Counted from the first letter of the stretch, positions 33,839 through 43,203 are shown. The stretch is 64,000 nucleotides of DNA from Bacteroides oleiciplenus YIT 12058 (GCF_000315485.1 NZ_JH992941.1:620001-684000), one strand, 5' to 3'. Numbers and translations: made by a program. The notes: a model not told the origin generated them from the letters alone.

Positions 33839-34756
33839 ATGCTAATGCCTCTTTTAAACAAAATAGTCAATGTTCTCGAAGAAGTCCCGCAGACCTTCAG
33901 ACGTACCTCCAATCCAAAGCTCATTATGACATTATTGGTCAAAAATGAAGAAGATATACTGGAGGAGAATCTTTGTTTCCATAAAGCTATGGGGGTAGAT
34001 GGATTCATCATCACCGATAATAACTCCACAGACAACACTATTGAAATCATCCGAAAATACCAGGAGAAAGGTTGGATTAAAGAGGCTATCATAGAAAAGG
34101 CAACCAACTACAACCAAAAAGTATGGGTGGACCGCATGATAAAGATTGCCAAAAAACAGCTTCATGCAGACTGGGTTATCAATGCTGATGCCGACGAGCT
34201 ATGGTATTCACCTACGGGTAATCTGAAAACAGAGTTAACTACCACCAAAGCCAATGTACTGAAATGCTCTATGAGATATATGTATCCGGAAGCTGGTCAA
34301 CATTTTTGGCAATGGAATCAGGCAATCGTTCCAATCATCAACCCACTGAAATACAATTTTTATAACCTTTCACGTTACTCTCTTTACATACCGCAAAGAG
34401 GGAAAGTACTTCATCGCACTAGCTCATACCTCCAGATTTCCACAGGAAATCACAAGGTACTTATGTTTCCTAAGCGTCTCAGGAAAAGTAATATTTGTAT
34501 TTATCACTATTCCATCCGTGGCAAGGAACGATTCCTTGAAAAAATGATTAATGGCGGTAAACAACTGGAGCAGAACCCCCATAGACATATCGGCATGCAC
34601 TGGAGGTATTTTTATCAATTATACAAGAGCCAACAACTGGAAATGGAATATGACAAAATCATTGGAGCAAACTCTTACGAGCAGTTGCGACGCGATGGTT
34701 TTATCAAAACAGACAATACTATACCCGATTTCTTCAAATGTCACTTCAATAAATAG
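33839..34756 (+). CDS. GT2-like glycosyltransferase (Glyco_tranf_2_4 type)
   Basis: 305 residues. LIMTLLVKNEEDILEENLCFHKAMGVDGFIITDNNSTD and the metal motif INADADELWY are the marks of this GT2-like/GT92-like family. C-terminal half is rich in aromatic and basic residues. Start choice: ATG at 33839 follows the promoter; a second Met (MPLL) is two codons on. 4 nt separate it from the GT14-like gene. Confidence 0.8.
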   Translation: MLMPLLNKIVNVLEEVPQTFRRTSNPKLIMTLLVKNEEDILEENLCFHKAMGVDGFIITDNNSTDNTIEIIRKYQEKGWIKEAIIEKATNYNQKVWVDRMIKIAKKQLHADWVINADADELWYSPTGNLKTELTTTKANVLKCSMRYMYPEAGQHFWQWNQAIVPIINPLKYNFYNLSRYSLYIPQRGKVLHRTSSYLQISTGNHKVLMFPKRLRKSNICIYHYSIRGKERFLEKMINGGKQLEQNPHRHIGMHWRYFYQLYKSQQLEMEYDKIIGANSYEQLRRDGFIKTDNTIPDFFKCHFNK

Positions 34757-34760
34757 TGTA

Positions 34761-35645
34761 ATGAAGCATGCATATCTGATTATCGCCCATAACGAATATC
34801 CGGTGTTAAAAGCTCTTTTATCCTTGCTCGACGATGTGCGGAATGATATTTATCTACATATCGATCGTCGTTCAGCGGAGCTATACAAGAAAGCATATCT
34901 CTTACGGACACAAAAAGCCCGATTATTTGTATTACCTGACCGCAATAAGGTCTACTGGGGAGATATCAGCCAAGTAGAAACGGAATACCTGTTACTTGAA
35001 ACTGCCGTCAAGCAAAGCACATATGATTACTATCATCTGCTGTCGGGTGTAGACCTGCCCATACAAACACAAGATTATATACACTCTTTTTTTCAAGCCA
35101 ATTCCGGTAAGGAGTTCGTCAGCTATTGGTTGGGAGACAGGCATCAAAAGGATTTGGAGCGTAAAATTTCACGATACTACTTTTTCACGAAAAGTCTTAA
35201 GCGCAGCAATAGCCAATGGCATATTGTAACTGCACCATGCCACAACATTGCACTTATCATACAGAAATTCATTCGGTTCCGAAGAAAACAAGAGGTTGAA
35301 TTCAAAAAAGGGCCCAATTGGTGTAGTATCACTCAAGGCTTCTGCCAGTATCTGATAGAAAAGAAGCCTTTTGTCCTTCGTCGCTTCAGGTATACATTGT
35401 GTCCCGATGAAATCTTTGTTCAAACTATATTATGGAATTCTCCTTTCAAAGAAAACATATATAAAGCTAATGAGGATGATGCAGGAAACATGCGACTGGC
35501 TGACTGGAATAGAGGAAATCCCTATACATGGAAATTTCAGGACTATAATGAACTAATCGCTTCAGACAAACTATTCGCCCGCAAATTCAGCTCCAAAGAG
35601 AATGAACTAATTAAGCAAATAGAAACTGCGTATTCCGGCAAGTAA
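34761..35645 (+). CDS. GT14-like (core-2/I-branching type) glycosyltransferase
   Basis: 294 residues from ATG 34761 (MKHAYLIIAHNEYPVLK). The longer open frame reaches back to 34551 but would overlap the previous gene by 200 nt, so it is rejected. HNEYPVLKALLSLLDDVRNDIYLHID, VYWGDISQVETEYLLLETAV, YYHLLSGVDLPIQTQDYIHSFF, and CPDEIFVQTIL match the bacterial members of the beta-xylosyl/GlcNAc transferase family GT14. It would add a branch sugar to the surface glycan. Confidence 0.85.
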   Translation: MKHAYLIIAHNEYPVLKALLSLLDDVRNDIYLHIDRRSAELYKKAYLLRTQKARLFVLPDRNKVYWGDISQVETEYLLLETAVKQSTYDYYHLLSGVDLPIQTQDYIHSFFQANSGKEFVSYWLGDRHQKDLERKISRYYFFTKSLKRSNSQWHIVTAPCHNIALIIQKFIRFRRKQEVEFKKGPNWCSITQGFCQYLIEKKPFVLRRFRYTLCPDEIFVQTILWNSPFKENIYKANEDDAGNMRLADWNRGNPYTWKFQDYNELIASDKLFARKFSSKENELIKQIETAYSGK

Positions 35646-35693
35646 AAAGATACAGATTTCTTAGAAAAGTAGGTAACATTCTCCCCAAACTTA

Positions 35694-35701
35694 TATCTTT
35701 G
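35694..35701 (+). promoter_or_regulatory. Capsule-synthesis-type gene promoter, -7 element
   Basis: TATCTTTG, 26 nt before the ATG at 35727. Confidence 0.6.
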
Positions 35702-35726
35702 CACCAGCAACTTATAATACAGAAGT

Positions 35727-36626
35727 ATGAATCCTACAAATCCGAATAACTCACCCAGTCCTATTAAATCTTTCTTCAAGTCAGTGGAGAAAAAGATTCT
35801 GCATAACAGCAAACATCTATACTTCAAAACAGTAATACTGCAAAAAGCCGGTGCAAAAGATATTTTGAAGAAATATAAAAAAGCAAATACTGCAAAAAGC
35901 CCGATTGGCAGCACATGCCCCATCTGGATATGCTGGTGGCAGGGAGAAGAAAATATGCCGGACATTATTAAAGTCTGCTATGCCTCCGTACAGCGACATG
36001 CAGGAGAACATCCTGTTATATTAATTACAGAGGAAAATCATCAGGAATATGCTGAAATGCCGGACTATATCCTACAAAAAGTAAAAAAACATGAAATAAC
36101 CCTCACTCACTTCAGTGATTTGTTAAGAATGTGCTTACTCAAACAGCATGGAGGAATATGGGCTGACAGTACCATACTTTTCACTAGGAATATAGACTCT
36201 ATAATTGCCACTGATACGGATTTCTATAGCTGTCACCACATAGCAAAGAATTCAAATGTGGCAAATGGCAGATGGACAGGTTTTTTCATGGCTTGCGGTA
36301 AAGGCAACATCCTACCTGCCTTCATGCTGGATATGTTCTATAATTACTGGAGAAGTCACAAGCGAATCGTCACCTATTTGTTCATCGACTACCTCTTTGC
36401 AATAGCCTATGAGAATATTCCAGCAGTTACAGAGATGATAAACAGTGTCCCCTTACAAAAAATCAGCAATCTGGCTAAATGCCTGAACATGCCATTTGAC
36501 GAAAATCTCATGGAAGAGTTCCATGCAAATTATGGATTTCACAAATTAACTTACAAGAAACAATTCAATACACTCACCCCCGAAGGTAAAGATACAATCT
36601 ATGGTTATCTACTCAGGAAACCCTAG
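35727..36626 (+). CDS. Caps_synth-type glycosyltransferase
   Basis: 299 residues. IWICWWQGEENMPDIIKVCYAS, PVILITEENHQEYAEMPDYI and the LRMCLLKQHGGIWADSTILF segment (with its DXX metal site WADST) are the PF05704 capsular polysaccharide synthesis signature, related to GT32. No membrane helix. Its last 14 nt overlap the end of the convergent GT2-kinase gene, so the two transcripts are antisense at their tails and no terminator fits between. Confidence 0.82.
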   Translation: MNPTNPNNSPSPIKSFFKSVEKKILHNSKHLYFKTVILQKAGAKDILKKYKKANTAKSPIGSTCPIWICWWQGEENMPDIIKVCYASVQRHAGEHPVILITEENHQEYAEMPDYILQKVKKHEITLTHFSDLLRMCLLKQHGGIWADSTILFTRNIDSIIATDTDFYSCHHIAKNSNVANGRWTGFFMACGKGNILPAFMLDMFYNYWRSHKRIVTYLFIDYLFAIAYENIPAVTEMINSVPLQKISNLAKCLNMPFDENLMEEFHANYGFHKLTYKKQFNTLTPEGKDTIYGYLLRKP

Positions 36627-38094
36627 ATGAAAAGTTCAAAGAAGACTTGTGAGCCTTTTCTATCAACTGCAAGCATTTATCCGCTTCAAAGCCGCGACAT
36701 TTGGCATATTCATCGGCCAATATGGCAAACATTTCATCCGTGCCAGGCAGTCTCTCAAAATTCTTACACCCTTCTTCCATAGACACTTTACCAAAGCGCA
36801 TCCGGTTCAAATCTATGATTTCCACAGAAACTCCCTCAGGCTTTTCTGCAAATAAAATATTCCCTGCCGAGTAATCTTTATGCAAAATCCCATGCTCGTG
36901 CAGAGCTGCAGTAGCACGGGCTATAGCACGAAGGATTTCTTCTTGGTTCGAGAAATTTCCCTGCCAAAGATCTCTGTAAGTATAAGGACATTCTGATTTT
37001 AAAGAAACAAAATAACTCTTACCAAACAAAAACCAACTGGAAACAGAACAAAAGCCAATGGGTGCAGGTGAGCCTATATTAAACTGACGCAACATGGCCG
37101 CATAGCGAAATGAACGCCGCGCTTTAGACTCCCGAAAAAAGTTGTAGATAATCCGGTTCAGCAAATGAGGTATCTGGAAAGATTTAACAACCACCTTTTG
37201 CCCTGCTATATCAAACTCTCTTAATTCATTTCTCCCTTTATAAATAACAGTACCCCGATGCTCAAAGATAACCGGAAGCACTTTTATAAAATCACTCATG
37301 CTTGCATAATCAGGAGAAACAACAACATGTCGAGGCTTGAAAAAGCGCTCAATACAGTTGACAACCCTGGACCAGGAACGTACAGAACGCAGCACTCCTC
37401 CCAACTCCCGTTCAAAGAACTCCGCATGAAGCTTGTTAAGCACCTTGGTGACATGTGGTTTTAACGAGCGGTCTATGATTCTTTTTGACCCGGCACGCAC
37501 ACGATAATACAATTCTATCTGGGGTAAACGCACCACTTTTCCGCCATCTTTCAACACAGATATCCAGAATTCCCAGTCTTCGCGCGCTATGATTTCTTCG
37601 CAGTATCCACCCACTCTTTCCCACTCTGTTTTTCTGTAAAGCGCACAGGTATCTATCATGTTTTTACGAGCCAGCAGTCTCAAGGAAAAGGGCGGCAACT
37701 TCCATTCGCCGCTACGATCGCCGATAAACTCAGCTCGCGGACAGACTACTTTTACTTCCGGATCTCGTTCCAACTCTGCCACAGCATGGCTTATGAATGT
37801 TGAGCTGATTCGGTTATCTGCATCTACAGGCAGTATGTATACGCCATGAGACAATGATATGGCATGATTACGGGCAACACACGGACCACCATTCGGCTGA
37901 GTATATACGAATATCCGCTGATCTTTTTCCGCATACTCCTTGGCAATATCCAAAGAATTATCTGTTGAGCCGTCGTCCATCAGTATCACTTCAAAATTAG
38001 GATAATCTGAAGCAAGCACCGAGTCCAAAGTCTCACACAGATACTTTGCCATGTTATAAATAGGTATAATAACAGAAACTAATTGATATTCCAT
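36613..38094 (-). CDS. Fusion of GT2 glycosyltransferase and WaaP/InaA-like sugar kinase
   Basis: 493 residues. Residues 1-220 are GT2 (SVIIPIYNMAKYL, DDGSTDNSLDIA, NGGPCVARNHAIS, LPVDADN as DXD). After a linker, residues 270-490 look like an LPS kinase of the protein-kinase fold: VVVK (301-304) as ATP lysine, HKDYSAGN (405-412) as catalytic loop, IIDLNR (426-431) in place of DFG. So one chain could both add a core sugar and phosphorylate it. The two activities are more often on separate genes. It is transcribed against the rest of the island, 7 nt after a second GT2 gene. Confidence 0.82.
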   Translation of the reverse strand: MEYQLVSVIIPIYNMAKYLCETLDSVLASDYPNFEVILMDDGSTDNSLDIAKEYAEKDQRIFVYTQPNGGPCVARNHAISLSHGVYILPVDADNRISSTFISHAVAELERDPEVKVVCPRAEFIGDRSGEWKLPPFSLRLLARKNMIDTCALYRKTEWERVGGYCEEIIAREDWEFWISVLKDGGKVVRLPQIELYYRVRAGSKRIIDRSLKPHVTKVLNKLHAEFFERELGGVLRSVRSWSRVVNCIERFFKPRHVVVSPDYASMSDFIKVLPVIFEHRGTVIYKGRNELREFDIAGQKVVVKSFQIPHLLNRIIYNFFRESKARRSFRYAAMLRQFNIGSPAPIGFCSVSSWFLFGKSYFVSLKSECPYTYRDLWQGNFSNQEEILRAIARATAALHEHGILHKDYSAGNILFAEKPEGVSVEIIDLNRMRFGKVSMEEGCKNFERLPGTDEMFAILADEYAKCRGFEADKCLQLIEKAHKSSLNFSSRVS

Positions 38095-38101
38095 AGCATA
38101 T

Positions 38102-38818
38102 TCAAATTTTATCCAGTCCCTTTGTATATTTCAACCAATAATACTTCAACGGATTCTTATACTTCAATTGTTTCCATGGGCGACTGCCATGCGGACGATG
38201 CCACACCGGAAGTGTGGTAAACAAATAATTTTGAAATCCCTCTTTCAATGACTGATGGGAGATTGTCACATCATACCAATTCTTTTCCATATCCAACTGA
38301 TGAAAATCAAAAGAGCGAAGAAGATCCAACGTCAGGAGAGAGCAACAGAAACTACAATGTTTCTTCTCAGGAAGCACCTGGTTCTCACGTCCTTTTGCAA
38401 ATAAATAAGGATAGTTTATATCACCTTTTTCATCTACTGTGACAGCAGCAGCAATACCACAATCTTTTCTTTCTAAAGCGCCATCAAACAAAGATTGTAA
38501 AGTATCTTTTTTCACTACAACATCAGATTCCACTATAAGCAACCCAGCCTCTTCCGCAATGGCACGTTCTTGCGACATTTGCAGAATCTGCAGATAATTA
38601 GGCGAAGGGTGATTCGTGACATCTGAAAGATTCACTAATTCAAAGCCCAGTTTCAGGGAAGCTTCCCGCAACCTGGCTGTATTCTCCTCCGTACTAAAAT
38701 CATTATAGATAGTATAAGTAAAGGGAATTCTAAAGTCAGATGCCATAATAGCATCGACCGTCTGTAAAGTTAACTCTATAGAGTCCTTTACAGGCGTAAT
38801 GATATGGATACACTTCAT
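38102..38818 (-). CDS. GT2-like glycosyltransferase (short)
   Basis: 238 residues. IHIITPVKDSIELTLQTVDAIM opens a GT2-type nucleotide fold, YNDFSTEENT is the second conserved turn, and LLIVESDVVVKKDTL holds the ESD metal-like motif in place of DXD. C-terminal end is basic (KQLKYKNPLKYYWLKYTKG). First gene of a two-gene minus-strand unit with the GT2-kinase fusion, so they probably act in sequence on the same acceptor. Confidence 0.75.
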   Translation of the reverse strand: MKCIHIITPVKDSIELTLQTVDAIMASDFRIPFTYTIYNDFSTEENTARLREASLKLGFELVNLSDVTNHPSPNYLQILQMSQERAIAEEAGLLIVESDVVVKKDTLQSLFDGALERKDCGIAAAVTVDEKGDINYPYLFAKGRENQVLPEKKHCSFCCSLLTLDLLRSFDFHQLDMEKNWYDVTISHQSLKEGFQNYLFTTLPVWHRPHGSRPWKQLKYKNPLKYYWLKYTKGLDKI

Positions 38819-38924
38819 TCCTTATAACTGTTTTTTCTTTATTCTACAAACCGTAACATTTGTACAAGTTGACAAAGTTATGTATTATTTAGCACACAAC
38901 CAAACAGTTTACCGCTTTTATGAC

Positions 38925-38932
38925 TAACTTTG
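38925..38932 (+). promoter_or_regulatory. pdxB promoter, -7 element
   Basis: TAACTTTG, 30 nt before ATG 38963. It lies inside the longer open frame, which rules out an earlier start. Confidence 0.6.
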
Positions 38933-38962
38933 CCTGCAACAATCATAGAAAGAAAAACAAAA

Positions 38963-40015
38963 ATGAAAGTCATCGTTGACAATAAAATACCTTTCATAAA
39001 AGAAGCCATCGAGAAGATAGCCGATGAAGTCGTGTACGTTACCGGAAAAGATTTCACTCCCGCCATAGTGAAAGATGCGGACGCACTGATAATTCGCACA
39101 CGCACCCATTGCAATCGGGAATTACTGGAAGGAAGCCGGGTACGTTTCATTGCTACAGCAACAATTGGTTTCGACCATATAGATACGGAATATTGCCGCC
39201 AGGCAGGCATCGTTTGGAAGAATGCTCCGGGATGTAACTCTGCTTCCGTAGCCCAGTATCTGCAATCCACCCTTTTGTTACTGGAACTTCTGAAAGGAAA
39301 GAAATTATCAGAAATGACAATCGGCATCGTAGGTGTAGGAAATGTGGGCAGTAAGGTGGCAGAAGTAGCACGCGAACTGGGTATGCGGGTGCTGCTGAAC
39401 GATCTGCCACGGGAGGATGAAGAAGGCAACACAGATTTCAACCCCTTACAACTCCTTGCCGAAGAGTGCGATGTACTCACTTTCCACGTACCTTTATACA
39501 AAGAAGGGAAATACAAGACTTTCCATCTGGCTGATGGTGCATTCTTCCATTCACTGAAACGCTGCCCCGTCATCGTTAACACTTCCCGTGGCGAAGTAAT
39601 AGAAACAAATGCTTTATTAGAAGCCCTAAAAACCAAGCAGATATCCGATGCCGTTATTGATGTATGGGAGAATGAACCGGACATTAATCTTACCTTATTA
39701 AATAAGGTGTTCATCGGCACGCCACACATCGCCGGCTACTCGGCGGACGGAAAAGCCAATGCCACGCGCATGTCCCTGGATTCCCTTTGCGACCACTTCG
39801 GCATACAAGCCGAATATTGCATCACCCCTCCCGAACCAGAGAATTCAATCATCACTGCAGCCACCTCAACAGAGGCATACCTGCAGATGTACGACCCGCG
39901 AAAAGATAGTGAGGCTTTGAAAATGCACCCTGAGCACTTCGAACAATTGAGAGGAAACTATCCGTTACGGAGAGAGAAGACAGCATTCTCCACCATCTCC
40001 GTGTCTACTCCGTAG
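38963..40015 (+). CDS. pdxB: Erythronate-4-phosphate dehydrogenase
   Basis: 350 residues from ATG 38963 (MKVIVDNKIPFIKEAIEK). D-2-hydroxyacid dehydrogenase fold: TATIGFDHIDTEYC, Rossmann GIVGVGNVGSKVAEVAR, catalytic Arg in VNTSRGEVI, Glu in DVWENEPDI, His in GTPHIAGYSADGK. A C-terminal PdxB dimerisation domain follows. It makes 2-oxo-3-hydroxy-4-phosphobutanoate in the DXP-independent part of vitamin B6 synthesis. The stop codon lies inside a long hairpin. Confidence 0.93.
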   Translation: MKVIVDNKIPFIKEAIEKIADEVVYVTGKDFTPAIVKDADALIIRTRTHCNRELLEGSRVRFIATATIGFDHIDTEYCRQAGIVWKNAPGCNSASVAQYLQSTLLLLELLKGKKLSEMTIGIVGVGNVGSKVAEVARELGMRVLLNDLPREDEEGNTDFNPLQLLAEECDVLTFHVPLYKEGKYKTFHLADGAFFHSLKRCPVIVNTSRGEVIETNALLEALKTKQISDAVIDVWENEPDINLTLLNKVFIGTPHIAGYSADGKANATRMSLDSLCDHFGIQAEYCITPPEPENSIITAATSTEAYLQMYDPRKDSEALKMHPEHFEQLRGNYPLRREKTAFSTISVSTP

Positions 40016-40035
40016 CTGCTACGGAGTAGACACGG
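39999..40035. terminator. 18-bp perfect hairpin over the pdxB stop codon
   Basis: CCGTGTCTACTCCGTAGC, one base, then its full complement. The TAG stop (40013-40015) lies in the left arm. It sits between convergent pdxB and purN. There is no T run on either side, so it may protect or stop transcripts by a mechanism other than a classic intrinsic terminator. Confidence 0.5.
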
Positions 40036-40072
40036 TCCTAACAAGGTCCGTATACAGCGCAGATATAAATCC

Positions 40073-40648
40073 CTAAATTGGGGATTCAATAAGTTTTTCT
40101 ATCACCTTCGGGTAAGTCTCGTATTCCAGCACATGAATACGTTGCGCCAGTGCTTCCGGAGTATCTTCCGGCAACACGGGACATTTCACCTGGCAGATAA
40201 TGGCTCCTTCATCATAATGCTCATTAGTATAATGTATAGTAATACCACTCTCTTTCTCGCCTGCAGCAATAACCGCTTCGTGCACACGATCGCCATACAT
40301 CCCTTTTCCACCGAACTTAGGCAACAGCGAAGGATGTATATTTATCATTTTATTGGAATAAGCATGCAAAATATGATCAGGCACACGCGCCAAAAATCCA
40401 GCCAGCACCACAAAGTCAATCTTATGTTCTCGCAGTACCGATAAAATGGTCTCTCCGCTCTCCCAATCACTTTTGGGAAAATAAAGACAAGGCACTCCCA
40501 GCCCGCGAGCACGCTCTAAAACGAACGCATTCTGTCGATTAGTCAAAACCAAAGCCACACAGGCCGAACTTTTTTCCTGGAAAAAACGAATGATATTCTC
40601 TGCATTCGTTCCACTTCCCGATGCTAAAACTGCGATATTTTTCCTCAT
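40073..40648 (-). CDS. purN: Phosphoribosylglycinamide formyltransferase
   Basis: 191 residues from ATG 40648 (MRKNIAVLASGSGTNAENI); the open frame extends 51 nt further but the usual start is here. Formyl-transferase signatures: ASGSGTNAENI for phosphate binding, VLAGFLARVPDHILHAY, then NIHPSLLPKFGGKGMYG with the catalytic Asn-His, and the GITIHY segment followed by an Asp-containing loop (YDEGAIICQ). It adds a formyl group from 10-formyl-THF in purine synthesis. Divergent from acpP. Confidence 0.95.
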   Translation of the reverse strand: MRKNIAVLASGSGTNAENIIRFFQEKSSACVALVLTNRQNAFVLERARGLGVPCLYFPKSDWESGETILSVLREHKIDFVVLAGFLARVPDHILHAYSNKMINIHPSLLPKFGGKGMYGDRVHEAVIAAGEKESGITIHYTNEHYDEGAIICQVKCPVLPEDTPEALAQRIHVLEYETYPKVIEKLIESPI

Positions 40649-40738
40649 AAAACCTACTTTTAGTGCACAAAACCGTGAAAAATGTGCAAAACATTGCATT
40701 TAATTCCCCAAATATTTGCGAGTGACGATAAATATTTA

Positions 40739-40746
40739 TTCCTTTG
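40739..40746 (+). promoter_or_regulatory. acpP promoter, probable -7 element
   Basis: TTCCTTTG, one base off TAnnTTTG, with TTTG near 40715 as -33. It gives a 45-nt A-rich leader. Confidence 0.4.
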
Positions 40747-40796
40747 CCCCGCAAATTTAAAGAAAAAAACTAATTATTAATTAAAAACTTAAAGTT

Positions 40797-41033
40797 ATGT
40801 CTGAAATTGCATCAAGAGTGAAAGCGATCATCGTCGACAAATTAGGCGTTGAAGAATCAGAAGTTACAACCGAAGCTAGCTTCACTAACGATTTAGGAGC
40901 AGATTCTCTTGACACTGTAGAACTTATCATGGAATTCGAAAAGGAATTCGGTATCTCTATTCCGGATGACCAAGCTGAAAAGATTGGTACTGTAGGTAAC
41001 GCCGTTTCTTACATCGAAGAACACGCTAAGTAA
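40797..41033 (+). CDS. acpP: Acyl carrier protein
   Basis: 78 residues, normal length. The phosphopantetheine serine is in [13 protein letters not shown]. The protein is acidic with the three-helix ACP pattern. It carries acyl chains in fatty acid synthesis. First gene of acpP-fabF-rnc, 19 nt before fabF. Confidence 0.97.
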   Translation: MSEIASRVKAIIVDKLGVEESEVTTEASFTNDLGADSLDTVELIMEFEKEFGISIPDDQAEKIGTVGNAVSYIEEHAK

Positions 41034-41052
41034 TTCTATCCATCAATTTAAT

Positions 41053-42318
41053 ATGGAATTAAAAAGAGTTGTAGTAACAGGTCTTGGCGCCATTACTCCC
41101 ATTGGCAATAGCGTTCCCGAATTTTGGGAAAACATTGTGAATGGGGTTAGTGGAGCAGGACCTATTACTCATTTCGATGCTTCCCTTTTCAAGACTCAAT
41201 TTGCCTGCGAAGTGAAAAACTTCGACGCAACAAAATATATCGACCGCAAAGAAGCCCGCAAGATGGACGTATATACACAATATGCCATCGCTGTAGCCAA
41301 AGAAGCGGTTGACGATTCCGGTCTTGACGTCGAAAATGAGGACTTAAACAGAATTGGTGTCATCTTTGGCGCCGGTATCGGTGGTATCCGTACATTTGAA
41401 GAAGAGGTAAGTAACTATGCCTTAACCGGCAAAGAAAACGGTCCTAAGTTCAATCCGTTCTTCATCCCTAAGATGATTTCGGATATTGCTGCCGGACAGA
41501 TTTCTATTATGTATGGTTTCCACGGTCCCAACTACGCAACTTGTTCTGCATGCGCTACTTCCACAAATGCTATCGCTGACGCCTTCAACCTGATTCGTCT
41601 GGGCAAGGCTAATGTCATTGTGAGTGGTGGTTCGGAAGCTGCAATCACCGTTGGCGGTGTAGGTGGCTTCAATGCTATGCATGCATTATCAACACGCAAT
41701 GAATCTCCCACAACTGCATCTCGTCCGTTCAGTGCAAGCCGCGACGGATTCGTGATGGGTGAAGGTGGCGGCTGCCTTGTTCTTGAAGAACTGGAGCATG
41801 CCAAAGCACGTGGTGCTAAGATTTATGCGGAAGTTGCCGGTGTAGGAATGTCTGCCGACGCTCACCACCTGACTGCTTCCCATCCTGAAGGTTTGGGAGC
41901 AAAGTTGGTAATGAGAAACGCGTTGGAAGATGCGGAAATGACCCCGGATGAAGTAGATTATATCAATGTTCACGGTACTTCTACTCCTGTAGGTGATATA
42001 TCGGAAGCTAAAGCAATCAAAGAGGTATTTGGTCAACATGCATATAAGTTGAACATCAGTTCAACGAAATCCATGACCGGCCACTTGCTGGGCGCTGCTG
42101 GTGCGGTAGAAGCTATTGCAAGTATCCTTGCTATCAAAAATGGCATTGTGCCTCCGACTATTAACCACGAAGAGGGTGATAATGATGAAAACATCGACTA
42201 TGACCTGAACCTTACGTTCAACAAAGCTCAAAAGCGTGAAGTGAACGTAGCCCTGTCCAATACATTTGGATTCGGTGGTCATAATGCATGTGTTATCTTC
42301 AAGAAATACGCAGAATAA
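41053..42318 (+). CDS. fabF: Beta-ketoacyl-ACP synthase II
   Basis: 421 residues. Active site Cys in YATCSACATSTNAIADA, the two histidines in NVHGTSTPVGD and FGFGGHNACV, and the conserved Lys in SSTKSMTGHLLGAAG. It condenses malonyl-ACP with growing acyl-ACP. It is in the usual acpP-fabF order, followed 6 nt later by rnc. Confidence 0.97.
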   Translation: MELKRVVVTGLGAITPIGNSVPEFWENIVNGVSGAGPITHFDASLFKTQFACEVKNFDATKYIDRKEARKMDVYTQYAIAVAKEAVDDSGLDVENEDLNRIGVIFGAGIGGIRTFEEEVSNYALTGKENGPKFNPFFIPKMISDIAAGQISIMYGFHGPNYATCSACATSTNAIADAFNLIRLGKANVIVSGGSEAAITVGGVGGFNAMHALSTRNESPTTASRPFSASRDGFVMGEGGGCLVLEELEHAKARGAKIYAEVAGVGMSADAHHLTASHPEGLGAKLVMRNALEDAEMTPDEVDYINVHGTSTPVGDISEAKAIKEVFGQHAYKLNISSTKSMTGHLLGAAGAVEAIASILAIKNGIVPPTINHEEGDNDENIDYDLNLTFNKAQKREVNVALSNTFGFGGHNACVIFKKYAE

Positions 42319-42324
42319 TCAGTC

Positions 42325-43203
42325 GTGTTACGTAATCAAATAAACAAGATAAGGCTCTTATTCCATAAGGACAGAGAGTCTTATCTTTGTTTTTATAAGA
42401 TACTGGGGTTCTATCCCCGCAACATCCAGCTCTACCAGCAGGCGTTGTTGCACAAATCCACCTCTATCCGCTCAGAGAAGGGACGCCCTTTGAATAATGA
42501 ACGGTTAGAGTTTTTGGGTGACGCCATTCTTGACGCCATCGTGGGAGATATTGTCTATAAACATTTTGAAGGCCGTCGCGAAGGCTTCCTCACGAACACA
42601 CGTTCCAAAATCGTGCAGCGGGAAACACTGAATAAGTTGGCTGTAGAAATCGGATTGGATAAGCTGGTAAAATATTCTGCCCGTTCCTCCTCACACAACA
42701 GTTACATGTACGGCAATGCATTCGAAGCCTTTATTGGTGCCATTTATCTGGACCAGGGCTATGATCGTTGCAAGCACTTCATGGAGGAAAAGATATTTAA
42801 GAACTACATCGACCTCGACAAGATGTCCCGCAAGGAGGTAAATTTCAAATCGAAACTGATTGAATGGAGCCAGAAAAGTAAGGTCGAAGTCTCATTCGAA
42901 CTCATCGAACAGTTCCTTGATGAAGACTATAACCCTATGTTCCATACCGAAATCCGCATAGAGGGTATATCGGCCGGGAAAGGAACAGGGTATTCCAAAA
43001 AGGAATCTCAACAGAATGCCGCACAGGCTGCTTTGAAAAAAATAAAGAATGATGCTGCATTTAAAGAAGAGATAGAAGCGGCAAAAACACAGAATCATCC
43101 GCAGGAGAATGTGGAAGAAGAAGTAATAGTAGAGAAGACTCCAGCTGAAGAAGAAAATAAAGAAACGGTTCTGACTATCACTGAACACGAAACGGGCGAA
43201 TAA
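42325..43203 (+). CDS. rnc: Ribonuclease III
   Basis: 292 residues, from GTG at 42325 (read as Met). Signature NERLEFLGDAILDAIVGD for the metal site, then NAFEAFIGAIYLDQGYD for the second Glu. The C-terminal dsRNA-binding domain runs from NFKSKLIEWSQKSK to SKKESQQNAAQAALKKI. The last 45 residues are an acidic Glu-rich tail beyond the usual family length. It processes rRNA and structured RNAs. A small hairpin (43193-43214) surrounds the stop codon. Confidence 0.95.
   Translation: MLRNQINKIRLLFHKDRESYLCFYKILGFYPRNIQLYQQALLHKSTSIRSEKGRPLNNERLEFLGDAILDAIVGDIVYKHFEGRREGFLTNTRSKIVQRETLNKLAVEIGLDKLVKYSARSSSHNSYMYGNAFEAFIGAIYLDQGYDRCKHFMEEKIFKNYIDLDKMSRKEVNFKSKLIEWSQKSKVEVSFELIEQFLDEDYNPMFHTEIRIEGISAGKGTGYSKKESQQNAAQAALKKIKNDAAFKEEIEAAKTQNHPQENVEEEVIVEKTPAEEENKETVLTITEHETGE

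Noticed and set aside
34551..34760. N-terminal extension of the GT14-like gene
   Set aside because: It would overlap the previous transferase by 200 nt; family members start at MKHAYLIIAHNE.
26443..38818. Phase-variable (invertible) promoter in the glycosyltransferase island
   Set aside because: I looked for inverted repeats flanking the promoters, as in Bacteroides capsule loci, and found none of suitable size; the only clear repeat (33753-33781) does not flank a promoter on both sides.
39999..40035. Classic intrinsic terminator for pdxB
   Set aside because: The stem is strong but neither strand has a following T run, so it is listed only as a possible terminator.
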